64,000 nucleotides of DNA, taken from positions 1-64,000 of the forward strand of contig SADC01000494.1 of assembly GCA_004194705.1 (NCBI GenBank), given 5' to 3'. Within the stretch, counting starts at the first letter, position 1. Every line of letters starts with the position of its first letter. The DNA is from Ditylenchus dipsaci. Lineage: Eukaryota > Nematoda > Chromadorea > Rhabditida > Anguinidae. Below, one piece after another: positions 10,743-22,900 of the stretch. Made by a program: the position numbers and the translations under genes. Under the pieces are notes generated by a model. The model did not search any database and was not told where the DNA came from. It saw only the letters and a program-made list of their open reading frames with translations.

Positions 10743-12637
10743 GGACGGTACTTTTTTCTGCCCCCAAATTACTTTTTCTGCCCCCAAATCTGAAATGGAT
10801 CAAATTGAAAACTTCCGACAAATGTGTGAAATTTCCCGACTAATTAATTAATTTTCCCGGCAAATTCGAATTTGCCGAAAAGTAATGAATTTTCCCGACA
10901 AATGTGTGAAAGTTCCCGGCAAATACATTAATTATAATGTTTAATTGGTTGTGTACCGGCTGCCTTGTTTCTTGTTTCAAAAAATTACTTAAATGACTTA
11001 GGTAATACTTTTAGAGATGCAATTACAAGCTAAGCGACAAAAGAATCGTGGTGTGGCGCGCGAATGGACAACTGCAAAGGATTGCTCTAGCAAGGAAGAT
11101 GTCGATGATTGGGTGACTGAAAATGGGGAAATTGGATACAGTAAGCTGTTTCATCGACTAATTTCTGTTTTTATCATTTGCGAGCTCTCTTTGAAAATTA
11201 CTCAAAGAATTAAGAAAACATCTTTCGGATGATCGGAAAATTTGCCGGAACTTTCACAGATTTGTCGGGAAATTTCACAGATTTGCCGGGAGTTTTCACA
11301 TACAGCCATTTGAAATCCCCTAATTACTCTTTTTTGCCCCCAAATTACTTTTTTCTGCCCCCAAATTTTCAAAAAATGCCCGCAAATTTTTCCTTCACTG
11401 GGTATAGGGCTAATTCAGTGTCCCCTACTCAATTGTTCTCATTGTTTTATGGTTTTCATGTGTTTTAGTATCTTGTTGTGTGCTAGTCTCACAACATTGA
11501 CCATTAGTAAGGTATTTTGGTTAGTCATTTTCAACTATTTATAGGCCTTATTTTTTCTTGTTTTCAGCCTATATTTGACTTCTGGTGGTTGATTTTTTTA
11601 CTTTTCATTATTTAATTATCATTATTTATTATCTTAATGACAATAATTCTTAGCTCTAAACCACAGACTTTTAAGAATCTGCACGTGTGATGGTCACTTA
11701 GTACTTTTTTGTTTTTTAGTAGTTTTAGTTACCACACATACCACGATTACTGACAAACTGAGCAAACTGTCGTCCGTGACCTAAAATACTGATCGATAAA
11801 AGACAGCAAAAGAGAAATTCCGCGATCAGAATAAAATGCCTTGATGACCCATTATATCTGAAAATTAATGATATAAATCTAGCAAACGATGATGGTAAAA
11901 TAGTATGTGGCATATAACCACTCTCCTAGGCAGCCTCTTGTATACAAGTTAACGTGATCTGACAGTTATGTTACTAAGGCCTAGCCATACTGTCTCGAAG
12001 GTGGAGCACGAAGCACATAGAGAGTGACATTGCTACCACATACAGCTTGACAAAGTCAATAGTTATCACATTGACGAAAAAATTCTGAATTGACGTTACG
12101 TGCGCTGACGACTTTTTCAAGCTGTATGCGAATTGTGTCAAAATAAAAATTTACCTGATCAGCCAATCTTAAATCACAAATACAAGCTTCTGAAAACAAC
12201 ATCTAAAAACTAAAAAATAAAGACTAAGCCAACCGATGCGAGAATCCTTTGATTGTTGGACAACTTTAACATTGATCTTGAGCTCTTCTCACTGTAATCT
12301 GTGAAATTTACCTGAAAAACCACCATGAAAAGTAAAAAAATCACCACCAGAAGTCAATATAGGCTGAAAACAAGAAAAAATAAGGCCTATAAATAGTTGA
12401 AAATGACTAACCAAAATACCTTACTAATGGTCAATGTTGTGAGACTAGCACACAACAAGATACTTAAAACACATGAAAACCATAAAACAATGAGAACAAT
12501 TGAGTAGGGGACACTGAATTAGCCCTATACCCAGTGAAGGAAAAATTTGCGGGCATTTTTTTGAAAATTTGGGGCAGAAAAAAGTAATTTGGGGCAGCAA
12601 AAGGTATTTTGGGGGCAGAAAAAAAGTACCGTCCTCT
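10743..12637. mobile_element. 1.9 kb element with long inverted repeats and a nested insertion
   Basis: The left end GGACGGTACTTTTTTCTGCC at 10,743 is the inverse of the right end near 12,637. The long arms (about 11,318-11,610 and 12,325-12,633) are near-perfect inverse copies, for example gaattagccctatacccagt and its complement. The left arm is interrupted at about 10,800-11,320 by another element with repeats like cccgacaaatgtgtgaaa. Inside that insert is a coding scrap (AKRQKNRGVAREWTTAKDCS, from about 11,017, + strand) of unknown origin. The whole lies in an intron. Confidence 0.75.
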
Positions 12638-12927
12638 AAGAAATTTTAGGGCAAAAAAAGTCTTTCATGTATTGATTCTAGAAATAAGACTCCAGAAAAA
12701 ACATTCTAATAAAAATGTTGACTTTTGCAAAAGTTAGACAAATTGACGGAAAATGTCACGAGTTGATAGAAGCTAGTTAGCTCATTCGCAATTCACAATT
12801 TACTAGAAAGAAGCGACGACACTCAAGTTAAAGCAAAAGTTAGGCTGTTTTCAAGCCAGAAAGCAGGAAAAAGTAAAGTAGTGAAGCAAGCACTCTAATC
12901 AGCTAGCTAGCTGTTGCAACAACCTGC

Positions 12928-13038
12928 CTTAATTGAATGAGGAACAGGGGCATTCTCTCGCACCAACATACTTTCGTCCACCATTTTGACATTGGCTGTT
13001 GATTTGGGGTTGAGTTTAGACAAAGTGCCCGACAATGA
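12928..13038 (-). CDS. EPB41/cora: Protein 4.1-like, linker exon
   Basis: Acceptor agggatttag|TCATTG opens 37 codons (SLSGTLSKLNPKSTANVKMV, then DESMLVRENAPVPHSIK). It ends at a likely GC-type donor AAG|gcaggt, or alternatively at GCAG|gttgtt 4 nt later. The phase-0 boundaries fit both neighbours under the GC donor. Composition and phase make this a credible exon. Confidence 0.6.
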
Positions 13039-13959
13039 CTAAATCCCTATTGGTTAGCAGCATAAACAAAAGGAAGGCATATTCCCTGGGACTTGCTAAT
13101 CTTTGATTCGGAGCCCAAATGACACCATTCATCTACCCTCACTGCATCCCCTATTTTGGGCTGAAAGGCTAACAATCCTTTTGGATTTGCGTGTTGCAGC
13201 CATAAAGTTGTGAAATGTCCTAAGGCTTATATGTAGAAAAGGAAAACTCAGTACTTGAAAATGGATTGTTTTCCAATTAGCACTTTATCGGAAGCTATAG
13301 CTGAAAGTGTTTTTTATAGCGCAACATGTTATAGATTCAAAATTGCGGTAAATATCGGCTAAAAAATTTGCAAAAAAATCCCCACTTTAGTTGTGAAACA
13401 GGAGGATTTTCCAGGAAGTCCTTTGATCATAAAATTTTCATTTTTCAATATATTTAATTGTGTAAAGTATTCTTGACAGAAGAAAGTCTTCATTATCTTT
13501 AGTAAAAATTTGTTCAAAATATAGATGAGCCACCGCTTCGATCTCAAAATTTTGAAAATAAGTAGATTTGCTCGAAATAAGTAGATTTTGTGGGTATTTT
13601 GGCAAAAATATTCTATTTAATCCAGTGCTTATTGCTCTTTTGGTAAATTATGGTCAAAAAAACTATCGAGCCAAAACTCAGGCTTAATTCTTCAATTTAT
13701 TCAACTCTAATCACAAATGAAATCGAACCCGTGTAAAATCAACATTTTGTTTTTTACTCACAAACTTTTTTTATGTCAAAACAGTTGAAAAAAATGGCCC
13801 ACGGTTCGAAGTCACAATAAGAATATACAGGGGTGGCTCTAGTCATAAGCATAAGTTTGTTCGTTAGTCTTAATTGAGTTCTAATCTCATTAACTTGGGC
13901 CCAAAAAGAGAATGGAAAAATGCACGATCAAGAAAACAAACCGCATCTTTGGGGTCCAC

Positions 13960-14135
13960 CTGAGGGATCTTGCCTCCATTGCCCACAATTCTATAAACTT
14001 GCTCCACTTTTCCTCACGAATAATACGTCCATCCTGAGATTCGTTGGCTGGAATGTAGGGTCCAGCACTTCTTTGTTGATCTAGCATCTGCTGTTGCTGT
14101 TTTGTAGTGGTTGCAGAGGATGAGGTTACACTTTT
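13960..14135 (-). CDS. EPB41/cora: Protein 4.1-like, linker exon with a one-base gap
   Basis: From gtattttgaag|AAAAGT it reads KSVTSSSATTTKQQQQMLDQ, QRSAGPYIPANESQDGRIIR, then EE. At 14,008-14,011 a run of T on the plus strand appears one base short. Downstream of it the better frame is KVEQVYRIVGNGGKIPQ, ending at donor CAG|gtggac. The observed length (176 nt) is exactly one short of keeping phase between neighbours, which supports a one-base deletion. Confidence 0.65.
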
Positions 14136-15095
14136 CTTCAAAATACACAAATGGGTAACGAAGAGGATTATAAACTTTTTAATGATTAGCACTGGGAAAT
14201 TGAAACAAATAGAGAATTGGGGAAATGCCAAAACAAACTAGAATGGCTCATCAAATTAGCTAGACAATGGAATTAGTAGGCTGCAACATAGAATTGCGTG
14301 ACAACTTGTGTCTCTTTATATTTCTCGAAAAGCCACAAACAAATTTTAGGGTTTGACGTTTTAGGCGAAAACTTAACCAATGGCATTATAAAGACTAGAA
14401 CTGTAAAACTAACATGTAAAAACTCATATAATTAAGCTGCAAGTTTATTTATCTTTTTATCATTTTCAAACCTCACTCAGGCTCCGAAGACTTAAATTTG
14501 CATAAATTGACAAAAATTTATTAAACAACTTAATTTTTTCCAAAATTTGTACGGTCTCGCATTACCAGCGTACCAGCAGTTTTGTGTGAAATAAGTTTTT
14601 TTGCACCAAAGTTACTCTTTTTCGTTTCGAATTTCTCTTTGTCTTGTTCTCTATAATTTTCAAACGTTTTTAAAGAGTTATAACACTATCGTACAGCCCT
14701 ACGATTCTAGATACTCACAAAGTATCCATTTTGTGCGTAGAACAAAAAAAGTAAAAGTATGGATTAAGCCAAAAAATGATTTTCTCCATACTTCTACTTC
14801 TTTTTTTCTACATTTTTAATAGATTTGCACAAAATTATACTTTATTAGAAACGAGATTATAGTGTCATCACTTTGTAAAAGTAGGTCAGAAAGTTAAGGA
14901 AAAGAAGGCAAAAGAAAATAAGGTACATAAGTTTTCATAAGCTTTCGACAGATTTTTTTCTGCGTGTTTATTTAATTATTAGCGAAAATGATTTTAAAAT
15001 AGACATTTAAAACGAAAGTAACAGTGGAACCAGGGTAATTTTTTAAAAATTAAAAAACTACAACTTTATGGACGATTGGATACCTTTTAGGAAGG

Positions 15096-15244
15096 CCTGA
15101 CAATTGGATACAATGAACTGATTGGATACAGATTGTTGTATCCAATCGGTGTATCCAATCGTCGAATTATTGTTTTGACGATTGGATACACCGATTGGAT
15201 ACAACAATCTGTATCCAATCAGTTCATTGTATCCAATTGTCAGG
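15096..15244. repeat. Perfect 149-bp palindrome
   Basis: Two arms of about 68 bp (cctgacaattggatacaatg ... and its inverse ending cattgtatccaattgtcagg) flank a loop of about 13 bp. Inside each arm the word gattggatac is repeated in alternating orientation. This is a hairpin-type miniature element in an intron; no target duplication was seen. Confidence 0.85.
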
Positions 15245-15368
15245 TGTTCCCTTTTTAGAAGGATTTTATATTGTTTACGCTATGAAACTTAAAACGTAAA
15301 AAACGTTTTTTGAACTTCGAAAAAAAATTTATCGCATATATTTAGGGCAAATAAAGGCAACAACCAAC

Positions 15369-15570
15369 CGTTTGTTGGTGTAAGTTCTTAGATGATGCTG
15401 CTCCCACTTCATGCACCTCAACATCGCTGGAAGAAGAGGATGAAGAGCTGGAAGAGGAGACATCCACCCCCGACTTCTTAGCCTTTTTCAGCTTTTTCTG
15501 TTTCTTTTTATCATCCTCTTTTGCTTCTTTTCTTTTTTAGCCTTCTTTTCGACTCCTCCTCGAGGATTTT
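15369..15570 (-). CDS. EPB41/cora: Protein 4.1-like, Lys-rich/Ser-rich exon
   Basis: Acceptor aatttcag|AAAATC and donor ACG|gttggt bound an exon with codons KEDDKKKQKKLKKAKKSGVD, then VSSSSSSSSSSDVEVHEVG and AASSKN. The first third is in another frame (KILEEESKRRLKKKRS or ENPRGGVEKKAKKEKK). An indel in the A-rich runs near 15,520-15,540 is therefore likely. A basic block followed by a phosphorylatable serine run would suit a regulated, charged linker. Confidence 0.6.
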
Positions 15571-16253
15571 CTGAAATTTGATGAGATTATTATCTTTTTA
15601 TTTATTTTTTAGATAAGAAATTAGAGTGCAGAGAACTGGAAAAGAGACTTTTTTATACGATAGTTTTACTAGAAATCTAGTATGCAAATCAACAACACAA
15701 AATGTGCCAAACAACAACAGAGGAGGGCAGAAAGCTAAATGATAATAAGAAGGGCAGAGATTGAAACTAGTACTAAATTATAGAATGTGCATCCACAACC
15801 ACCACCACTTCTCCTGCTCCTGGTCTTCTAAACTAACTGAAACAACAACAAAAACAACAGCAATTATAATATCAACCAACAAATAAATTATATTAGTTTA
15901 CAGTAATAGTAATATTTGGGATATTTAGCTTTTTTGGTTACAGATTTATATGTTTTGGTTGTCAAGTTGCAATTATTATTGATTTCTTTCAGTTTTTTTA
16001 TAAAATTTGCATTCAGGTTGAGAATCGAACTTTAAAAAACAGTTTGAAAGACCATGGTATTTGATTCGGCTGTAAATTTAACCAGCATAATTAAAGATTT
16101 TTGGCAGCGGATTTGACTCATTTTGGGACGTTTTTTTTGATTTCGCGCCTTTCAATATTCTGATTTTCAAGACCATTTTTTAACATAGGCAAAGCCTTAG
16201 GCAAGGGTAAGCCAGCAGATCTTAGGACGGGTTCAAACATGTTTCCCGAACTA

Positions 16254-16520
16254 CAGGGTGTCGCAAAAAAAATTAAGCATTTTTTAAATTTTTTGAAATT
16301 CCTATTTTTGGATTTCTTTTCAAGTTCTAACCAATCTTTTATTTATAGATGATCGGATCAGTATATTATCTGTGTTAATCAAATATTTTTTAGTTGTGTG
16401 TAGCTATTTTTCAGCTATTGAATTGTTGGCTGAAACACCAAAAAAAATTTCGGGGGTTCACCGGTCCGCGGAAGCCCTTGACAGAATTTTCCGAAAAATG
16501 CTTTAGTTTTTGCTACACCC
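16254..16520. mobile_element. TA-flanked element with CAGGGTGT ends
   Basis: Left end CAGGGTGTCGCAAAA, right end with the inverse (ttttgctacacccta), TA at both borders. It shares the word gcccttgacagaatttt near its right end with the larger element at 55,156-55,751. A Tc1/mariner-type non-autonomous copy is the likely identity. Confidence 0.6.
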
Positions 16521-16933
16521 TATACAAAATGGCATTGAAAAAAAGAAATCAATAAAGGCGAAATTTCAAAAAATGTCAAAAAGATGCCAAATGCCTACGC
16601 TCCGAAAAACTCAAATTCTTGACAGCAGATTTGATTTGGCCGCAGACTTTATTATTAGCCATAAAAATTTAAATTTTTTTAGACTAGGAAGAAATATACC
16701 GAAGTTTAGTTTCGGTCGATGAAGTAAAATGTATTTGAGCCAAAATAAAAATCTGTGGGAATGCAACTGCAAACAAATTAATTGGTTTAAACAACGAAAA
16801 CCAACAAAAGAACCCAAAGCAACCAAACTGCCCAACTAAATTCCATTGAAACACTATTCAGTCAACCCAAACTTAAACAAAATATTATCTATCTAGATAT
16901 ATAGGGTCTAAATATAGAGTCAGTCTAGCACAC

Positions 16934-19900
16934 CTGAGTGGCAGCAGTAGCTGTTGTACTGGAACTGTTTCGAACTGCAAATAGCTTGGACAGGCCAAAT
17001 CTTTGGTGTTTCTTTTCCTCGGAGCTCACCATGGTCTGCCAGTTGCCAAACTGAGTGCCAGAAGCGGAGGGGCTGAGTTGGGGTCCCCAAAGGCTGGTCC
17101 CTTCGAGACTTCTTCTTTTCCACGCCTTTGGCCTGTCTCCCAGCCCTTTTCCTGCCCTTCCATTTGGGAAGTAGTCTAGAGCTATTTCCAGACCCTCCTC
17201 CCCCTCTTCTTGTCTCATGCAATCTCAGAGCCAACTTAGAACTCTTTTTAGTGGGTTGAGCCAATCCTTCATACAATGACTTAGGCAGGAAAACAGGTCC
17301 ATCTCCCAAGTTTCTTGATCCCCACGACCCACAGTAGTAAACTGACGGGTGGTTCGATCGGCCATCAGCACTTCGCAAGTATAGTCGAACTTGTTCTCTC
17401 TTTTCAAGAAGACATTGATGTCAGCCTGGTTTTCCACCACTTGGGCGGCAGTAATGTTGGTGATTGCAAAGCGTTGATGCAAACCACTCACTGACACCAG
17501 AGGCATATAGTCTGGGTGGTGCGGGTAGACTGATAGCTTGAAGTCGGGCTCTGTAGCAGCCCCCGGAAACGTGTGAAGAAGCTGATAGACGGCTGTTGAC
17601 GAGGCAAAATGGCCGTTTCCTCCAAGCGTTTGAGGCGGAGTGTCGCACTGGGTTTGGACTCTTCATCCATGGCTTCATTTATGACCTTTTGCTTTTCTTC
17701 TTTTTGTTGTGTGAAAGAGTAGAAGCTAGGGAATCGACTAACTTTAGACCCTTTTTCTTGCCTCACTTCGGACTGATCAGCGAAATGGCCGGTGCCTATT
17801 TTGGCTGGAGCCATATCCGTTGATTGAGATTTCAGGTGGAGTGTGGCACAGGGCTTGGATATTTGTGGATCTTGTAAATCAAAAGTGGCTCTATTCTAGA
17901 TTTAATGCGCTCATCTTTTGGATGATGCGAGCCGACTAATACATCAGTGGTGTATGGCTTTGCACCAACTTCTTCCTCAGCCAGTGAATGTTTGAAATTT
18001 TCAATGTCAGATTTAGTTGCTTGTAAATGTTTTAGGTGGAGAATAGCGACTGGCTTTCTATGTTTTGTTGCACTAGCTAGATGTTCCTGTTGGATTTGAT
18101 CTTGCCTGGTAACCAGTTGAATGGTTGTTGTAGCTTGTGAATCAAGCTCTGTTGCTTCAGCCATAGTTGCCTGCTTTATGGACTTTTGGCCATGAATGTT
18201 TATTGAGGGGTTTGGCTAATGCTTGAGGTTCAGCCAGCAATTCGTTTTCATCTGTTTCTGCCTGTTTTAGATACAGAATGGCTGATGGTTTGGCCTGTTT
18301 GCTGCTTTCAGCAACCATATCAAACTGTTTTGACTGCATTTGGACATACGCTCCTAGAGGCCGTTTATCCAAGCCTCCAGCCAGCTCCAAGCTACCCAGA
18401 GGACCACCATACGCTTCACTGCTCAACACTTGTATTTTTTGCTTCAGTTTGGTTACTAAGTCACGTGATTCTTGCTGCTGAGTTAGATCTTGTCGCGTAA
18501 CAAGTTTTATAGTTGTTGAGGTATGTGTAGATTCAGGCCAGTCTTCCGATGTATTTTGAGGTGGAGCGTAGCTGATGGTTTGGGCTGTTTTCTACCTTCA
18601 CCACCTACATCATCTTGTTTGGCTGCATTTGTATATACTGTTCTAGGGCTGTTTGTCCAAACTTCCAGCCTTTGTTAAACTACCCAGAGAACCAACATAT
18701 TCCTCACTGCTCATCTTTAGCTGTTTATTGGTTTTTTTAAAGTGAAGCACTCCATATCCAGTGCTTTCAAGTACGTCTTCAGGCTTCACTACCTTACTAC
18801 TAACATCATGGATTGGCTGTTTAAGGTGGAGGGTAGCTGTTGGTTTGGAAATTGGCACAATCTCTGTATTTTGCTTGTGGACTGCCTGCCAAGATTGGCC
18901 AGAATGGTAGGGCTGAACTAGGCCTTCCCATGGTTGTGTTTCATGACCATCCGACCTAGACAATTCAGACAGTTGTCCAGTGAAAGGTTGCTGATCAGTT
19001 TGCTCTTGCCTTGTCGCAAGTTTACTAGCTGTTGGGGTGCCTGCAGATTCAGAATCCTGTATTTCTTTTGGTGCCTGTTTCAGGTGGAGTGTGGCTGTTA
19101 ACTTGTGCTCTTCCAGGTCTAGTTGTGTTTCAGACCATTTTTGTTCTGATTCAGTTGGCTGTTCAGGAATCAACACTGCTTGTTTGTTTGACTGTTTCTT
19201 GGCTTTCTTGCGGTGAAGCGCTTTAGTTCCGGATACTTTGGCAGATTGATCTGTTACTTGTTCCATTGATTTTTGAGTGATAGAATGTTTTAGATGTAGA
19301 ATGGCATCAGGTTTAGAAGTCTGCAATGCCTCAACTACTTCACTGATTTCATTTTCTATTGCTAGTTGCTTAGGTTGAATTTGGACAAACTCTTCTAAAT
19401 GCTTAGTATCCAAATCTCCCGCCAATCCCAAGCTTTCCAGAGGGCCATTATACGCCTTATGAACCAGTACATCTTGCTTTGGCTGTTCATGGGTCTGTTT
19501 CAGATAAAGCACTGCATGGCCTTTGGTGGGTGAGTCACTCATTATTGTCTGGCTAGTGGTTTCATGCATTTCAGCACTTGTTACAGGTTGTGCTCGTTTA
19601 AGATAGAGAATACCTACTGACTTATGGGGTTCCTCTTGTGCTCTCTGAGCCTCTACTACTTTTTTGAGGTGCTAGAGGAGTAGCCGGTATGGTAGGACTG
19701 CACAAGTCCCTCCATTGTCTGAGTCAAATGGCTTTCTGCCCTAGGAAGTTCAGCCAGCTCTCCAGTGTACATTTCAGCGCTAGGGCCAAACTTTTTGTAT
19801 GGATGTTGCTTGTCTCCCCAAAATTGATCTGACAATTGAATTGACTTCAAGTGCAATATAGCCATCGGCTTGCGGTCTGTCTCTTGGCATTCTTGATGAC

Positions 19901-22900
19901 TATATGACTGCATATCCAAACCCTCTACCTGAGGCAACTGAATATGTTGACTGCCACCCACTTGTTTCTTGTCCTTTTTGAGTTGAAGCACAGCAAATCC
20001 TCTTTTTTGTTCCATTCTACGAGTATCAGTTGGAGTAAGTTGTGGATGTTTGTCTTTGAGATGCAGCACAGCCATGGGCTTAGTGGCAATCACTTCTTGA
20101 TCAAATGATTCTGACAATATTGGCTCTGATTCTATCTCTCCAGCCTTTTGCAGACCACCCAGCTGGCCAGTGTATGCTGGGTAGCCATCACTTGCCTGCG
20201 GACATGTTTTTTGACCTCAGTCAGGCTAGAAGTGATGCTTTCCTTATTTTCAGTTGGTTGACTGGGCTGACGAAGATGTAGTACAGCCACTGTTTTGGAT
20301 GCTGGAATAGTGATGTCCATCTCTTGTTTGTTGACTGCCTGCCAAGATTGGCCAGAATGGTAGGGTTGAACTAGGCCCTCACATGACTGTGTTTGATGAC
20401 CATCCAATCTGGACAATTCAGACAGTTGTCCAGTGTATGGCTGAGTGTCCAATGTAACACCGTGTTTTTCTTTCTTTTCACCCTTTTTGCCAGCAGTGAC
20501 TAATGGGAGACTGGCCAAATCAGCTGCCTCTGGAAGTTCACTGCTTGCTTGAGACTTCAAATGCAACATAGCCACTGGTTTGTGAGCTACTATTTCCTGA
20601 CCCATCTTGCTTTTTGATGGTTGAGGACTGGCAACTTCTTCAGTCTTCTTAGCTAATTCTTCACGCTGTCCTGTGCCACTTCTCCAGCCAAGCTTTTTAC
20701 CAGAAATACCTGAAGCTAGAATTTCTTTCGAAAATTCGGTAGCGATATCGGCTTCAGTCACAAATGGTTGCTGGTGTTTAAGATGGAGAACAGCATATGG
20801 TTTGTGTTTTTCTGCTAACCCTGTTTCTTCATCAATATTGTCTTGCTCGATGGACTCTTGGCCTTGAATGTTTTTTGAGTTGGATGCTTGAGGTTCAAAC
20901 ACCAGCGCGTTGTCATCTTCTGCTGCCTGCTTAAGGTAAAGAGTAGCTGATGGTTTGCCCTGTTTGCTGTTTTCAGCAACCATATCAAACTGTTTTGACT
21001 GCATTTGGACAAAGTTACCCACTGGGCGTTTTTCTGAACTTCCAGCTTGTTCCACACTATCGGTAGGACCATCAAATGCTTCAGAATTAAAAACTGCTAC
21101 TTCTTGCTTTGGCTGTTTCTTGTTCTTTTTTGATGAAGCACTGCCAATCCAGTGTCTCCAACCATCTGCTTGTCATCTGGCTCTGGTGCCTTACTGCCTC
21201 CATCATTAATAGGTGTTTTAAGGTGGAGGTAGCAGTTGGTTTTGAAATCGGCACAATCTCGGACTTTTGCTTGCTGACCACCTGCCAAGATTGGCCAGAA
21301 TGGTAGGGCTGAACTAGGCCTTCCCATGGTTGTGTTTCATGACCATCCGACCTAGACAATTCAGACAGTTGTCCAGTGAAAGGTTGCTGATCAGTTTGCT
21401 CTTGCCTTGTCGCAAGTTTACTAGCTGTTGGGGTGCCTGCAGATTCAGAATCCTGTATTTCTTTTGGTGCCTGTTTCAGGTGGAGTGTGGCTGTTAACTT
21501 GTGCTCTTCCAGGTCTAGTTGTGTTTCAGACCATTTTTGTTCTGATTCAGTTGGCTGTTCAGGAATCAACGCTGTTTGTTTGTTTGACTGTTTCTTGGTC
21601 TTTTTTAGATGAAGCACTCCTAATCTTTTGCTGGCTGAGTCAACTGGTTGTTCATGTTCGGATCGCTCCTGTCTAGTCACTAGTTAATGGTTGTTATTGC
21701 TGCTTGAGATTCCCTACTTTTTTCTGATGCCTTTTTAAGATAAAGAGTGGCTGAGGGTTTGAGCTGTTTGTTGTCCTCAACAGCCAAATCAACTTGCTCG
21801 GCAGACTGGACATACTCTTCTAGAGGCTGTTTATCCAAACCTCCTTCTAGTGACAAGCTATCTAGCGGACTACCATACACTTCACTGCTCAACACTGTCC
21901 CTTCCTGCTTCAGCTGCTTTTTCACGTGCAGCATACCCAGTACCGTTCTACTCGATTTAGAAGCCGTTCCACTTTCCTCAATCACGTTGTCAATTGGATA
22001 TTTCAGTTGAGCACTGTCAACCTTCTGCTTGCTGATTGTTTTTCTTTTCTTTGCCTCAAATAGAGGGAAGCATTTGGTTTAGTCTCTGTAGTCGTCTCAG
22101 CTGTGGAAATTTCTTTAACTGTCTTGAGTAGAATTCTTGGAGATACTCCTGTGCGATATACTTGCACAAGTCCCACCATCGGATGAGTTTTGTGGTCTTC
22201 AGCTTCAGGCAGTTCAGCCAGTTCTCCTATGTAAGGTTGAGTGCTTCGTTTAAAACTCCTGTTTACACTTTGCTGTTCGCGTCTGATCTCTTCAAGCTGT
22301 TTATTCACAGGCGTACCAATGTCTGCATCTGCCTTCTTCACCTGACTAGATTTAACATACAACACTGCTCTAGGTTTCTCAACCGCTAATTCAAGCTCTC
22401 CCTTTTTTCTATCCACTCGCTTTTTGTGGGGGATACTCCAGTGTGATAAGCTTGCACAAGCCCTTCCAGAGGATGCTTCTCAAGTGATTGCTCTGACTTC
22501 AAGTCTACGAGAACTCCAATATATGGCTGTTTAATTAGCTCAACTTCTTTTTTCACTACCTTTTCTTTTCTTGTTTTGTTTAAGATGGAGAATGGCAGTA
22601 GCCTTTCGCAATCTGGTGTCTTCTTTCAGCCGAGTTTTGTCTCTATACACTTCCATCACAGCTTCTATGGGCATTTGCTCAATTTCTGACATTTCTTTTG
22701 TGGAATGCAATTGGCCTGTGTAGAGCGCTGTATCTGTAGTCACTGGCTTTGAATCAGCCATCTTTAAGTAGAGCGATGCTGATGGTTTATTTTCTTTATC
22801 TTCTTCCAAACTGGCAGTGGTTCTCACAGTCTTGCTTTTCTTTTTCGCCTCATTCGAGGTCACTTTGCTCTTTTTCTCTGGAGATGCTGATTTGATAGTT

